DNA from: Phytophthora colocasiae
Taxonomy: Eukaryota > Oomycota > Peronosporomycetes > Peronosporales > Peronosporaceae
Direction of reading: 5' to 3'
Assembly: GCA_018806915.1 (NCBI GenBank)
Contig: JAGKQI010000071.1
Coordinates: 248,001 to 312,000 of the forward strand
Length of the DNA stretch: 64,000 nucleotides
The notes under the pieces were generated by a model. That model worked only from the letters and a program-made list of their open reading frames with translations, made no database searches and had not been told where the DNA came from. This document shows, one piece after another, positions 1 to 10,007 of the stretch. A program made the position numbers and the translations under genes. The first letter of the stretch is position 1, and each line of letters starts with the position of its first letter.

Positions 1-407
1 CCAACTTCCTTCCATTCGTCTCTCGAATGCTGCTCCCCCGTTTGGATGTCCTTCTTCCTAGCTGCTTCGCCTTTCATTTTCACGCAACGCCGTTCTCCTT
101 CGCTTGTCTTGGTCTCGGTCGCCGCCTTGGTCTCCGACACCGCCTTGATCTCGGCTGCTGCTGTATTCGCGCTCATGCGTCTTTCACCAGCGACCGTTCA
201 CTGTTTAAACCTTAAGATTGTATACCGGGGGGTTTCTGGGCCTTCCAACCGCCCCCCCCCGATGCAACTTGCTGCTGCTTGGCTGCTCTTGATCAGGCTT
301 GGTCTTGAGCAGGCGCCGCTAAATTGGGAAGTGTTATACGGCCTTGTTCACTGCAAGCCAGGGAAGTGGGTACTAAAAATACGCATGACAAAGAACTCGA
401 AAAGAAC
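1..407. other. Left edge, no recognisable gene
   Basis: Open frames cross this stretch, but they are pyrimidine-rich, start without supported context and run into the tRNA on the other strand. A short run of Cs sits near 250. I see no domain, splice pattern or repeat boundary here. Confidence 0.4.
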
Positions 408-479
408 GACCTTGATGGGACTCGAACCCACAACCCCCTGATTAGAAGTCAGATGCGCTATCCATTGCGCCACAAGGTC
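408..479 (-). tRNA. tRNA-Arg (anticodon TCT)
   Basis: Read on the minus strand, the 72-nt sequence folds as a complete tRNA. A 7-bp acceptor stem pairs GACCTTG with CAAGGTC. The D arm follows the A-box-like GGCGCAATGG. The anticodon arm is CTGA-CTTCTAA-TCAG, giving anticodon TCT. The T arm carries GGTTCGAGTCC, a canonical B box. There is no intron, and CCA is not encoded, as expected in a eukaryote. It would decode AGA arginine codons and be transcribed by RNA polymerase III from its internal boxes. The ORF on the opposite strand that runs into this tRNA is not a gene. Confidence 0.95.
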
Positions 480-1190
480 ATTATGCTATCGACATAAAAC
501 AAAATTCTACCACTAGTTTATTCTTAAGCACCTTCTAAATTCGAGAAGGGTTTCGTGTTTCACGGTAGATACTCTGAATATCTCAGGATGACAATGATCT
601 GTCACAGTGGATAAACGACAATTATTATGTAAGTACAGTCAAAATGGATTTTAGATTTTGTTGGCGATGTTTTTTTTTAGATAGCGTGAAGGGCTTTTGT
701 ATGATCTATGGCGGCCTATTGTGTCATCATATACTCTCAGGATGAAAATTTTACTTCTAAAGAAATCGTCGTGTAAAAATGATGATTTGTATGGAAATGT
801 GGTGCACACTGCACAATGATCTCCACGAACATGCAAAATGTAACTCATGCGAGACTCAAGTGATTTTAGTATTAAAAGACAAGGTACAGGCAGGGTTTGA
901 CAGAAGTTGTAGATTGTAGTAGACCATTAGCAGTAATAACGGATTTTACCGTACAAGCCCCGTAAGAAATAAAAGCCCGGTCCCAAAATTAGCTTACATC
1001 TCAAAGTATAAAAGCCCTGTATCAAATACAAACCCGCACTACCGCGAGGTTGGCAGGCGTCATCGGGTGTGGGATGTCGCCCACAAGCTCACACCGCCAC
1101 ACACTTCTAGAGATGCAACTGGAACGAAGGTCTCAACGCACATTAAAGACAAATTTTGTCTACAAACATCTTACCACACACCCTCATGCT
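480..1190. other. AT-rich intergenic stretch
   Basis: This lies between the tRNA and the left end of the hAT element. I see no credible coding region. The last 8 bases (1183-1190) are the likely left target-site duplication of the hAT element. Confidence 0.5.
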
Positions 1191-1199
1191 TAGGGATGG

Positions 1200-1325
1200 G
1201 TTGCGAAAATAAAACCCGATCGATCGATTCGATCAAATCCGATCATGATCGATTGTGATCCGATTGGCTGATCTATCGATCACTTTTGTTCCGATCGGAT
1301 TCAATCGGATCGGATCGACAAGTTC
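1200..1325. repeat. GATC-rich subterminal repeats, left hAT end
   Basis: Overlapping copies of GATCGATC, GATCCGAT and ATCGGATC fill this stretch just inside the left terminus. Similar clusters lie at 4255-4302 and 5228-5335. Subterminal repeats of this kind are commonly bound by hAT transposases; binding here is an inference. Confidence 0.7.
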
Positions 1326-1389
1326 ACAGCCTTGTGTAAAAACGTTTTTAGGCCAATATATTTTTATTATACAAAATCTGTCATCTTTG

Positions 1390-1450
1390 CTATAGACTCC
1401 TAGTTATTGATACTCCTGCAGCAGGAGTATCAATAACTAGGAGTCTATAG
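1390..1450. repeat. 61-bp perfect palindrome
   Basis: Two 30-nt arms (1390-1419 and 1421-1450) are exact reverse complements around a single A at 1420. A second small hairpin follows at once: ATAGTCCAC (1447-1455) pairs with GTGGACTAT (1459-1467). The structure sits downstream of the transposase coding region, about 200 bp inside the left end of the hAT element. Confidence 0.95.
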
Positions 1451-2259
1451 TCCACATTGTGGACTATGGGCTGAAGACGATCGTACTTGCTGTGTGGAGC
1501 TTGGCATTCATCGGATGAGTCGAAACAGATCTTGCGTAGATCCTGGGTGTATATCTATTGTGTGCCACGTTCTGGGTGATAGAAGTCGATGTCGCGAGTG
1601 TGGCGTGCACAGCGGTCGACGTGGTAAGAACCCGGAGTTCCCAGAAGTACATGAAGGTGGTAGCAGCTCCAGCAACTGCGCTACGTTTCCTTGTTCAGTT
1701 ATTTCCTATCGTTGCTCCATGAAATTGACAGCAGTACAAATGGATTGCAGATAACTTTTCGGAACGCGGCGACCCACTGGGAACTATTGCGTGTCTTGCA
1801 GATCCGCTCGTGTGTGTCATTCAGAGTCATGTGCCGAGACCACTCCTGTTCTTCTGATTAACATACCACTAGCCTTTCGGATGGCTTCTCAAGACGCCGC
1901 TAACGCTGCTGAACATCTTTGAGCTGTGCTGGAATCTCCGGTGCAGCAATTGGCAAGCGTCACAAAGAGCACGAAGACCTTCCTTGGCGCCTTTGGTGAA
2001 CTGTTTCCAGTATTGTCGACGCTCAGCAGCCTCGCGCAGGCGACGCTGCCAATTATTCTGATGTGGATGGCCGACATCATTGGAGAACGTGCTATCGATT
2101 ACATGACCAGGAACTAATGTTTCACTGGCAACCAAAGTGATAGAAGACAAACACAAAACAACATTTTTCAACCGTATCTCCGCGAGAGATTAATGCGCGT
2201 TGCCTGGGCGTTCGATTCTGATGGGATCAATGGTCCACTGTACTGAACTAGTCAGTGAA

Positions 2260-4111
2260 CTAAAGATGAGCATGAACATCGCCTGATGTCTTGTTGAAAT
2301 CCAGAAACGCTTGTAGCTCCGATATCGCTGTCACAGCATCATCTCCAAGCCTGGCACGACGAGAACTAATAGTTGCACCCGACGCAGAGAATGCCTCTTC
2401 ACTTGGGACTGATGTTGCCATTATTGCCAAATAATCGCGCGCCATCATCTGAATCCGCGGAAATGAAGCGGCTTCATTCTTCATCCAGTTGCAAACAGCT
2501 CGACTTCCTGTACTTCAGGTTCATGGATCTGTCCTTGTGTTCCAACCACCGCTGTAGCTCCGACACGAACGGCTCATTTGTGTTGTTGACCGGTTCGTGT
2601 AAATCCAAATGCTCATCAATGAGACCATATAATGCTTCTTCGTCATCGTCTTCTTCTTTCTCCTCCTGCGTTCTCTCAGCTACGGCGATGCCCACAGTTC
2701 GTTCGTATTTACTGCGATACACAGATTCATATTCGTTCTCAACAAGGCGCTTGGCCTGCTCGATATCACCGTCGATCATCACAATGTGTTCCTTAGCTCG
2801 AGGATCAAGAACGGCAGCAATCCTTGCCTCGCGAGTCTTCACCAACGGGAGGTACTCATCCAACTTTGTTTTAAAGGCACGTGCAAAGTCCCTAGTGTAC
2901 CACGACTCGGCATTCTACATTATCTTTGACGGATGCTTCGAGACTTTTGTAATGCACGAGCTGAAGCCAGCATAGTCAAAGTGCTGTTCCATCTTGTGAC
3001 GCGATCGAGTTCTGGAGAAACATACTTGATACTAACAGCGGCACACAGCTTCTAGCAAAGACGGTGAGTCCGATATCTTCTTCAAAATGTCTCGAATACT
3101 TCCAACGCTATCATCCATTAAGGGGCACGCTGTCATTCCTTCTCTCACAGCAAGTTGAAGCACATGAGCGAGACAACGAACTTGTATCACCTTCGGCTGA
3201 GAAGTTCTGCCTTCCTCACCAGCTATATGTACCCCCGTCGTGGTAGAAGCCGCGGTTGTTTGTTCGTTGGTAAACACCTCGTCAGCAAGTGTCTCGTTAA
3301 TTTTTCTTACCATGGTCCCATTGTTAGTCGCATTATCTGCAGTAATTGCTCACAGCTTCGAGATAAGAGATTCATCCATTGCCCTCAGTGTATCCATTAA
3401 ATGATCGGCAAGCCGGACGCCACTATGAGGATACTCCACCCGTGTGAATCCAACCACTACAGACTTGATAGCCCATTCGTCATTGATCCAGTGTAACGTC
3501 ACGACCACATACCCTTTTTGAGCCGCCGACGTCCACATGTCGGTTGTGGCAGACACACGACACGACGCAATTTCTTGGAGCATTGTGTGCCGGGCCAGTT
3601 CCTTTTCACATGTCCAGCGTTGTATGACCTTCTTGCGCACCGTTTTACGAGTTGGAGGCGTGTAATCGGCTTCAAGAACCTTACAAAATGATCGAAACTC
3701 TTTCTTTTCCACCAAATTAAACGGAAGTGAGTTCATCACGATCAAGTCCACAAGCTGATCATCGGCCGCAGCTTTGTCAAAAGTGCGCTGCTTTACAAAA
3801 CGTTCAAAACCAAACGCAAGTAACTTCGTTTGCTTGGAATCCATTGCAGCCTCTGAAGCCTCATCGTCTCCTCCGGAATATTCGTCACGATGGTACCGTT
3901 TAAGATGGCGGCGAAAAGTGGTGTGTGCAATTGATGACCATCGACAAGCTGAGTCTGTAGGGCACAGCAAGCAGGTATAGGAACCTTCATCGTTCTCACG
4001 AATGAAAGACCAAATGTCGGAACGCTTGTGACTGTGAGATCGCCGATATCCACTCGATGAAGTGTTTGCGTTCGACGAAATGTTTGTGCTCGACTCGTCA
4101 TGAGCGTCCAT
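2260..4111 (-). pseudogene. hAT transposase with BED finger, broken
   Basis: Pieces in different frames together cover a hAT transposase. The N-terminal piece (4111-3350, 253 aa) has a BED zinc finger near residues 30-75, with Cys-x2-Cys and a His-x4-His pair. It then carries the RNase H-like core start ATTDMWTSAAQKGYVVVTLHW, whose aspartate is the first catalytic residue of the family. The next piece (3313-3032) has RCLAHVLQLAV, the conserved region after the second acidic residue. The piece at 2863-2474 is the acidic linker. The last piece (2484-2260) is the hAT C-terminal dimerisation region, with SVPSEEAFSASG and a following RRARL. At least three frame changes separate the pieces, so no full-length enzyme can be made unless unseen introns restore the frame. 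Confidence 0.85.
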
Positions 4112-4254
4112 TGATTCTACTTATGTGGTATTTTGCCTACGTAGTAAAGCCAAAGTAGAGAAGTGAAGTCAGCTCATTACCGTTCGGCGTGCAGCCTTAG
4201 TCTGTCCCACGGAGGTAGCTTCTCGACAGGAATTTGGTGCAGGTGCAACTACCG

Positions 4255-4302
4255 ATCCGATCCGATCGGATCCGATCGGATCGATTGGATCGAATCAACC
4301 CA
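4255..4302. repeat. GATC-rich repeat cluster, internal
   Basis: Tandem GATCCGATCG units lie upstream of the transposase start. They are followed by an inverted ATGGGTTG resembling the element terminus. This could be an internal copy of the subterminal repeats or the true right end of a shorter element. Confidence 0.6.
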
Positions 4303-4542
4303 TACAAATTCCAAGTATAAAAACTTCAATCACACACAGATCATTGCGCAAAATTCCAACCTCAATGAAGGGAAGTTCGGTCCCAGAAGTGGCGAGTCAA
4401 TGCCGTGATGTGCTGGTAGACACTGCCAGGGAGAGGTATCACACTTGGACTTGAGCTTCGAGGAGCGGATAGTTCGGGCGGTGAAGTGGTAAGCGGTGGG
4501 GCGTACCACGACGGACAGCGCGGCAATGATCTTGAATCAAGT

Positions 4543-4591
4543 ACATGTACAAGTCGCCAATCAAGACTCTTGATGAGCGACTTGTACATGT
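4543..4591. repeat. Inverted repeat with nested stem
   Basis: ACATGTACAAGTCGC (4543-4557) is the exact reverse complement of 4577-4591. The 19-nt spacer holds a further stem, ATCAAG/CTTGAT. The whole would fold into one interrupted hairpin of about 21 bp. It lies in the non-coding right part of the hAT element. Confidence 0.9.
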
Positions 4592-5227
4592 TCGGCTCGC
4601 CATGGACAGCTTCACAACGGGACGTGGAAGTTCCCGGGCACTTCGATGAGCTGGGTGGTGCTCAACAACAAGCAGGCAGAAGTGCTGGTACGACGTGGCT
4701 ACAGCGTTGCAGGCGTGTCGCCGACGCTGTTGGATATATGCTCATTAATTTTCCGCCGGAGTCTGCAGTGGGCTAGCCGCAGACGTAATCGGTGGCGTAG
4801 TTTTCGGATGTGTTCCGGGAGTCTCTATTGCTGGTATTCCGCGATAAACGAGATGCTGCACTGAATATACGGAAGGTGCGTCTGCTAACGATTTCATGAC
4901 GGCGTCCCGACGGGTAGCGTAGAGCCACACACACAATAAATTCGTCACTTTCCTCTGCCTTAGGCTCCTACGAAAAACACTTCCTAACAGAAAACTTCTT
5001 GCTAGGACTCCTGCTGCAAAAAACTCATCCTGGAGACGAGCAACACGTACGGTACGACAATATGACCTCAAATATTTAATGCAGAACGTCTTAATCGTTT
5101 CATAGAATCGTAAAGGTTCTAAATGTCATTGGGTAGACTCTATACCTACAAGAACGTATTTCTTGTGAATTCCAACACAAGGGTCTATATCATTTTTTGT
5201 GTTTCTCCTAGAATCTTATACATTTTT

Positions 5228-5345
5228 GATTGGATCCGATCGATCGATCAATCGGATTCAATCGAATAAGATCGAAACGAATTCAACCTCGATCGGATTA
5301 GTCAGACGAGACATATCGGTTGATCCGATTCAATCCATTTCTCAA
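5228..5345. repeat. GATC-rich subterminal repeats, right hAT end
   Basis: Repeated GATCGATCGATC and ATCGGATT units lie within 120 bp of the proposed right terminus at 5350, mirroring the left cluster. Confidence 0.65.
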
Positions 5346-5428
5346 GCCTATTCATGCTACTGAAGCTTCTTGGGAGGGGGCGTTAACCCCCCCGCTCTCA
5401 AGCCTATTTTGACCCCCCGGCAAGTCTT

Positions 5429-5457
5429 TAACATGTTGTATAATACTACATGTTAAG
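5429..5457. repeat. 29-nt subterminal palindrome (A, left)
   Basis: Arm TTAACATGTTGTA, 3-nt spacer, then a reverse-complement arm with one mismatch. It lies 42 nt inside the left end of copy A. Confidence 0.9.
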
Positions 5458-5927
5458 GACAGTCTAATCTTGATTTTTGTATTGCCTGTGATAAGTACGA
5501 GTGTAAAGTCTGTACTGCGGGAAGGAAACCTGATCGGTCAAGATTGCTTGCACATCGTGCGCAGCGCTATGTACCAGCGAAGTTGTCATATACACCTTCT
5601 CCAGTCTCGCAGGTGGGCGTATGTTGTATATACTGCGACTGGTTTGGGCCTTTTTATTTGAAGTTGACACAGAGCAAACATTTTTGCCTAGCTATGCCAC
5701 GCTTCAGTTCCAGAGGGATTGAACATCATGTTGCAAGCAATCTTTTCTTTGCGATTGTAACCATCAGTGTTCCTACTTGTCTTGTTCGCTACCATCGTCC
5801 TAACGCTTCTTACGACTCCTCCTCGCCCACCTCCTCCTCTTCCGCTTCCTCCTGCTCGTCCTCTTTCTCTTCTTCATCTCCCTCCTGCGGCTCCTCCTTC
5901 TCTTCTTCCTGCCCCCTGTCCTCAGCA

Positions 5928-5953
5928 TCTTGGTGGCCGCGCGGCCACCAAGA
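5928..5953. repeat. 26-bp perfect palindrome
   Basis: Arm TCTTGGTGGCCGC is followed directly by its reverse complement with no spacer. It lies inside piggyBac-like copy A, beside the acidic-coding tract. Confidence 0.9.
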
Positions 5954-6051
5954 CCCGGAGTCTTATCACAAATCAGTGAATCTATCTGTGTCTTGGCCTT
6001 TCTGGCTTTTCTTGTTACAATATTCACCTACCCGCGTGCATTTCACGGTTT

Positions 6052-6080
6052 TTAACATGTTGTATTATACAACATGTTAA
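6052..6080. repeat. 29-nt subterminal palindrome (A, right)
   Basis: Arm TTAACATGTTGTA, spacer TTA, perfect reverse-complement arm. It lies 62 nt inside the right end of copy A and is the most perfect of the set. Confidence 0.95.
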
Positions 6081-6272
6081 GAATAAGCCAATTCTGGTGT
6101 GTACCACTAATGTAGTCATATACAACGGTTGAGAGCGGGGGGTTAAAAACATTTAGCAATACATCAAATGCTAAGGACCACTTTTCAAGTTGCCACAACG
6201 ACCATCCCATCGGTAAGACCGAAATCGTTAACCCCCCAACACTCACGCCATTTCTGGCCTCGTGTATAGGCG

Positions 6273-6301
6273 TGAACATGTTGTTAAAAACAACATGTTA
6301 A
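6273..6301. repeat. 29-nt subterminal palindrome (B, left)
   Basis: Arms of 13 nt (TGAACATGTTGTT and AACAACATGTTAA) around AAA, one mismatch. It lies 41 nt inside the left end of copy B, the same distance as in copy A. A decayed partner (TACAACTTGTTA, 10516-10527) lies near the right end of B. Confidence 0.9.
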
Positions 6302-6456
6302 TGCCAGGCTATACTTGATATTTGTATGGTCACCTTAAGTTCGTCTGGACAAAGATTTACAGACAAGTCTATCGCACGATTTTGTCGAACATATTGTAGA
6401 AGATGTCGACGCTTCAGACCTGCCAGCAAATATGTTGTTATTGACTACATCTAAAA

Positions 6457-7488
6457 CTAGCCGCCGCCGCTACGCGGCAGTGTGTTTGGGTTGTAGGCTC
6501 CGCTTCGCTCGGGTTTTATTGGTCAGTAAAATGTTTTAAAAAGATTCTCAGTTTTAATTTTCACGTTTAATATTTGAAAATATTATGTTTGTAAAAAGTA
6601 TTTCCCGAAGAGGTTCGAACCACATTTCAAACACACGTTGCACAGCCATCTAGGCTAGAGTTCGTTTTGAAATGCTATTTAAAAGAATGTTTACGGCAAA
6701 TAATTGTAACAGCGTAACATTTATTTTGTACCACACAATCAAGGGTAGCTTCTGTGAACTACGGCAGTTGGCGTCTGTCGTGTTCCAAGACTCTCTTCAC
6801 GGTTGAAGTGGTGAATTCTGGCTTGGTAATGCTGAGTCTCGTCGCAGAGTATATTTACGTTTAGTATTGCATACTGTAGCCTACTGATAACAGAGACTAC
6901 GCTCAGTCGTAGTTCTCTCGCAATCCCAATTGTGCTGAGTGGGCGAGCAATTGTCTGTGTCTTCTGTGCCTATAACTAACAGCTTTACACATAACTTTTT
7001 AAACCCCTGCTTCCCTATACATCTTTTTAACTTCCTGTCTTGCACGCACATTAAAATCATTCATATATATCTACTTAAGTATTTCTTTACACCTAGTTTT
7101 AGAGGTTTTTATTCATGGCGGATTTTCCTTGTGGAAGATATTTTTCAGTGAGTGCCGTCGTTGTCTGTAAGAGAAAGGTTGGTGTCGAGTGCGGGGACTT
7201 CGATTCATTTGTGGAAGATATTTTTCAGTGAGTGCCGTGGGGGAAAGTAAACAGCAAGAAGCAACGTTAAAGCAAAATAATTCGGTTAAACCAAAAAGTA
7301 TAAAAGTAAAAACAAAGCAAAAATGAAAAAAAACAAAATTATCTGAAAAGTGCTTTGTAGCCACCTTCGCTACGCTCGGCAGCAACTAATTTATTAAAAA
7401 TATTTAAAACATATAATTGGCTAAAATCGTATGGTGATCCGTGTGACGGACAGACGGACAGACACCATGCTCTCCTCATTTTTTAGGA
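6457..7488 (-). mobile_element. Non-autonomous Helitron
   Basis: On the minus strand the 3' end is a GC hairpin (GCCGC-GTA-GCGGC) followed by GGCGG and CTAG (6457-6460), then a T. That matches the Helitron rule of a hairpin a few nt before CTRR, with insertion between A and T. The 5' end is placed at 7488, directly against the CTAG of the next Helitron, because the minus strand there starts TCCTAAAAAATG and soon reaches GTGTCTGTCTGTCCGTCTG. The neighbour carries the same 5'-region motif. No gene is visible. It contains a 30-bp direct repeat and a tRNA-like pol III promoter (see findings). Confidence 0.6.
7129..7238. repeat. 30-bp direct repeat, two copies
   Basis: Positions 7129-7158 and 7209-7238 are identical; the shared core includes GGAAGATATTTTTCAGTGAG. 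The repeat unit is 80 bp. Both copies lie in the non-autonomous Helitron. Confidence 0.9.
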
Positions 7489-10007
7489 CTAGCCGAGTGC
7501 CGCCCGCTTTGCGGGCGGTGTGTATGTGTTAGGTCCCAACCCGTAGTGCTCGCTGTTCCAACTCGCCCTACTACTCTGTAGCCCCTGCCTTCGCTTCGCT
7601 CGGAGGGGACAAAAACATACACAGTGTTTCATATGCACAGTGAACATGTATTTGTTGTTATGAAAAATGCAGTGATCTCCTTCTTCCTCTTGCTTACATC
7701 TCGAATATCTGTCGATAAACAATATTCTGTGTGTACACTCCATCGGCGTCCACCTGGTCAGGATACTCGATCATCACCTTGAGTCTCGACCGCGCTGTCA
7801 CTCTCGATAACGCCACGTACAGCTGTCCGTGTGAGAAGCAAGGAGTCGCCAAGTATAGTCCGAGATTTTGTACCGTTTGTCCTTGGGCCTTGTTGATTGT
7901 CATCGCAAACACTGGTTGCACTGGGAACTGCTTACGACGTAGACGGAAGGGGAACTCACGCGTGTCCCCGTCACTGAGGAACACAATCCGCGGAATGAAC
8001 ACATGCTGGCCGTGGCGTTCCCCTGTCATGATGGTCGCATGGATCACGTGGGGTTTCAGCTCCACAACACGGAGGCGCGTTCCGTTGCACAGTCCAAGAT
8101 TGGGATTCAGGTTGCGTATCATCATGATCGGCGCACCCTTCTTAAGAGTTAGTTTGTGCGGCGGGATTCCGTTCATATTCACTGAATGCAGGAGTTCAGG
8201 CTCAAAGTAATCAGCGTCACCGTCATTATCCACTGAATCGTTGGACAAATACTCTTGGGCGTCACCTTCCAGCTTCTGAGAAACAGCTTCGTTGATACGC
8301 TGCACGATCATGTTCGTAGTCGTCAATATCGTTCGGTTGGCAAAGTACTCATCCGTGGCGATCTCAGGGTTATTAATGTCTGCATACATCTCGTCAATGA
8401 TGCGTCGCATGCCTCTGGGAGTGGTGCCAGGCCGAACCTCTTCATCATCTTCTTCCGGCTCCTCCTCCGGTTCGCTCTCAATCAACATGTCGTTCGGGAT
8501 CTTGACCAAGTCCAGCATTAAGTTGGTGCCTTCCTTCGCCCACTTGAAGGAGAAACTCAGAGAATGCTGCCAGTTCTTCCGCTGTCGTTTCATTCGCAGC
8601 CGACCTCACACGCATGTTCTCCGTAAGATGAACTTGTTCGAATTTGCTCCACAACTCCGAAGACTTTAGACACGCGTCGATGGTATCGGCAGGCGTTCCC
8701 TGCAGTACCACTGGTAGAATTTTCTGAAATCTCCTGAAAGGACGACCACTTTCCCGCCAAGTGGTTCATCGAGGTCCAAGATATCCCGTAGCGAACGGTC
8801 CACAGCCTCAAAAGCGTGACGATGGGCCATCGGAGCCTCGTCCCAGATAATTAAACTGGCCATCTTGATAAGTTCCTTCAGGGCGGAGTTCTTATTGATC
8901 GCACACGTAGACTCCGCATTCAGCTTTAGCGGGATTCGAAAGGTAGAATGTGCAGTGCGACCACCCATTAGTAGAAGTGCGGCAATTCCACTCGAAGCTA
9001 CCGCAATGACAATTTTCCCAGACAAACGAACTTTTGCCAGGATGTGCTTGAGCAAGGTTGATTTTCCAGTACCACCAGGTCCATCCAGAAAAAATAACTT
9101 GGTGCCTTCTGAATATCCATCGACAGCCGCCATGACTTTCGCGTAGATAGCTTGTTGACCTTCATTAAGTCCATCCTCATGCTCCACAATTTCTTGAAGC
9201 ATGTGATAGTCATACGCCATGGTCTCGCGGTCAATCAAACTGTTGTTGGTCTGGAGTGTGTCTCGAAGAAGCAGATCAGGGAAATCGGCAAGTTGTGGAA
9301 GGTCAAACTCATGTACCGCTTTCCCACTCACTTGAAGCAACTCGTTCAGACTCTTGAGCGTGTTAAACATCACCACGTCGTCCCTCGCTTGGCCTTCCAT
9401 GGCGCGGAATCGGCGGTGGAAATCCTCAGACAATGCTCCGTAGTAATTATCCCATAGCTCACGCACCTGCCCAACCTGAGAGTATACTAACAGCGTAGCA
9501 AATAGCTGACGCAGTTGATACGCCATCTGGAACGTCGCGGCTTCCTCCATACAGGCTGCCCACTCCTCATCATTCTCGAGATATCCTAGACGTAACGCGG
9601 CATCCTTATACGATCCACATACGACGTTATCCACAGTCCGGATATCCTGGAAAGAAGTAGGTCCTTTGCGATGGCATAGCAAGTCGTATTACTGGATATG
9701 TAAAGATTGCGAAGACACCAATAAAATTTGTGGTCGATAAAATCGCATCCACACATATGTGGTCTCTTGGTGAACGTATACTATCAAACGCACGATAAAA
9801 TCTGTAGATAAATACAGTTGAATAATCGTTAACAAAATACAGTTGATGGTTATCAAAATGTCGAATCAAAATACAGTCGAATAAATATAATATTAGCCAA
9901 TCCCGAGGCCGCCTTCGCTGCGCTCGGCAGCAAAAAAACGCAGCGCGGACGGACACACGGACACACAGACGGACAGACAGACACGGCACTAGCCTAGAGG
10001 GTAGAGA
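7489..10007 (-). mobile_element. Helitron with truncated helicase gene
   Basis: The minus-strand 3' end is a near-ideal Helitron terminus: stem CCGCCCGC-AAA-GCGGGCGG, then CACTCGG, then CTAG (7489-7492) followed by T. The proposed 5' end is TCTCTACC, starting at 10007 and preceded by A. Both ends share sequence families with the adjacent Helitron: ACGGACAGAC repeats and the hairpin-forming TGCTGCCGAGCG...CGAAGG. The internal gene encodes the C-terminal PIF1-type helicase; the replication-initiator (HUH) region that normally precedes it is missing. The element interrupts piggyBac-like copy B. Confidence 0.75.
7694..9682 (-). pseudogene. Helitron PIF1-like helicase, frameshifted
   Basis: Three minus-strand pieces cover a Helitron helicase C-terminus. 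Piece 1 (9682-8666) opens with the family sequence RKGPTSFQDIRTVDNVVCGS and carries Walker A GPGGTGKST, the Walker B-like LIIWDEAPMAHR, and the motif VVVLSGDFRK, after which the frame breaks. Piece 2 (8711-8478) and piece 3 (8593-7694) continue; piece 3 contains GAPIMMIRNLNP, FAMTINKAQGQT and LYVALSRVT, the conserved 3' motifs of PIF1 helicases. At least two frameshifts (near 8715 and 8590) and the absent HUH/Rep region make it non-functional in rolling-circle transposition. Confidence 0.9.

Larger units (their letters stand above)
1191..5350 (-). mobile_element. hAT-family DNA transposon, degenerate
   Basis: The element holds a broken hAT transposase on the minus strand (2260-4111). The proposed left end starts TAGGGATGGGTTG at 1191. 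The proposed right end, read inward from 5350 on the minus strand, starts TAGGCTTGAGAAATGGATTG, so the termini share TAGG and ATGGGTTG/ATGGATTG separated by an indel. Flanking 8-mers ctcatgct (1183-1190) and ttcatgct (5351-5358) match at 7 of 8 positions, the 8-bp duplication size typical of hAT elements. GATC-rich subterminal repeats lie just inside both ends, and a third cluster lies at 4255-4302. That middle cluster also contains an inverted ATGGGTTG, so an alternative shorter element ending near 4305 cannot be excluded. Confidence 0.6.
5387..6142. mobile_element. piggyBac-like non-autonomous element (copy A)
   Basis: TTAA at 5383-5386 and 6143-6146 flanks inverted termini. The left end reads CCCCCCCGCTCTCAAGCC and the right end, reverse-complemented, reads CCCCCCGCTCTCAACCG. 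A TTAA duplication next to a terminus starting with Cs is the hallmark of piggyBac elements. Inside each end is a 29-nt palindrome (5429-5457 and 6052-6080). A CT-rich tract (5815-5930) encodes a strongly acidic Asp/Glu-rich stretch on the minus strand, reminiscent of the acidic N-termini of piggyBac transposases, but no DDE domain is present. At 756 bp this is a deletion derivative. It matches copy B (next to it) in end structure, palindromes, acidic tract and the motif CCTACCCGCG. Confidence 0.7.

Noticed and set aside
46..441. 131-aa open frame at the left edge
   Set aside because: Pyrimidine-driven low complexity, no domain, and it runs into the tRNA-Arg on the other strand.
1869..2171. 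Minus-strand frame with hydrophobic start and an RRLR...ERR stretch, like an RXLR effector
   Set aside because: It has no ATG (starts at TTG), the hydrophobic part is weak, and it lies in the 3' part of a decayed hAT element.
7440..7465. Short-period GACGGACA repeats here and at 9950-9985 as a possible CRISPR-like array
   Set aside because: The unit is tandem without spacers and belongs to Helitron 5' regions; the genome is eukaryotic.
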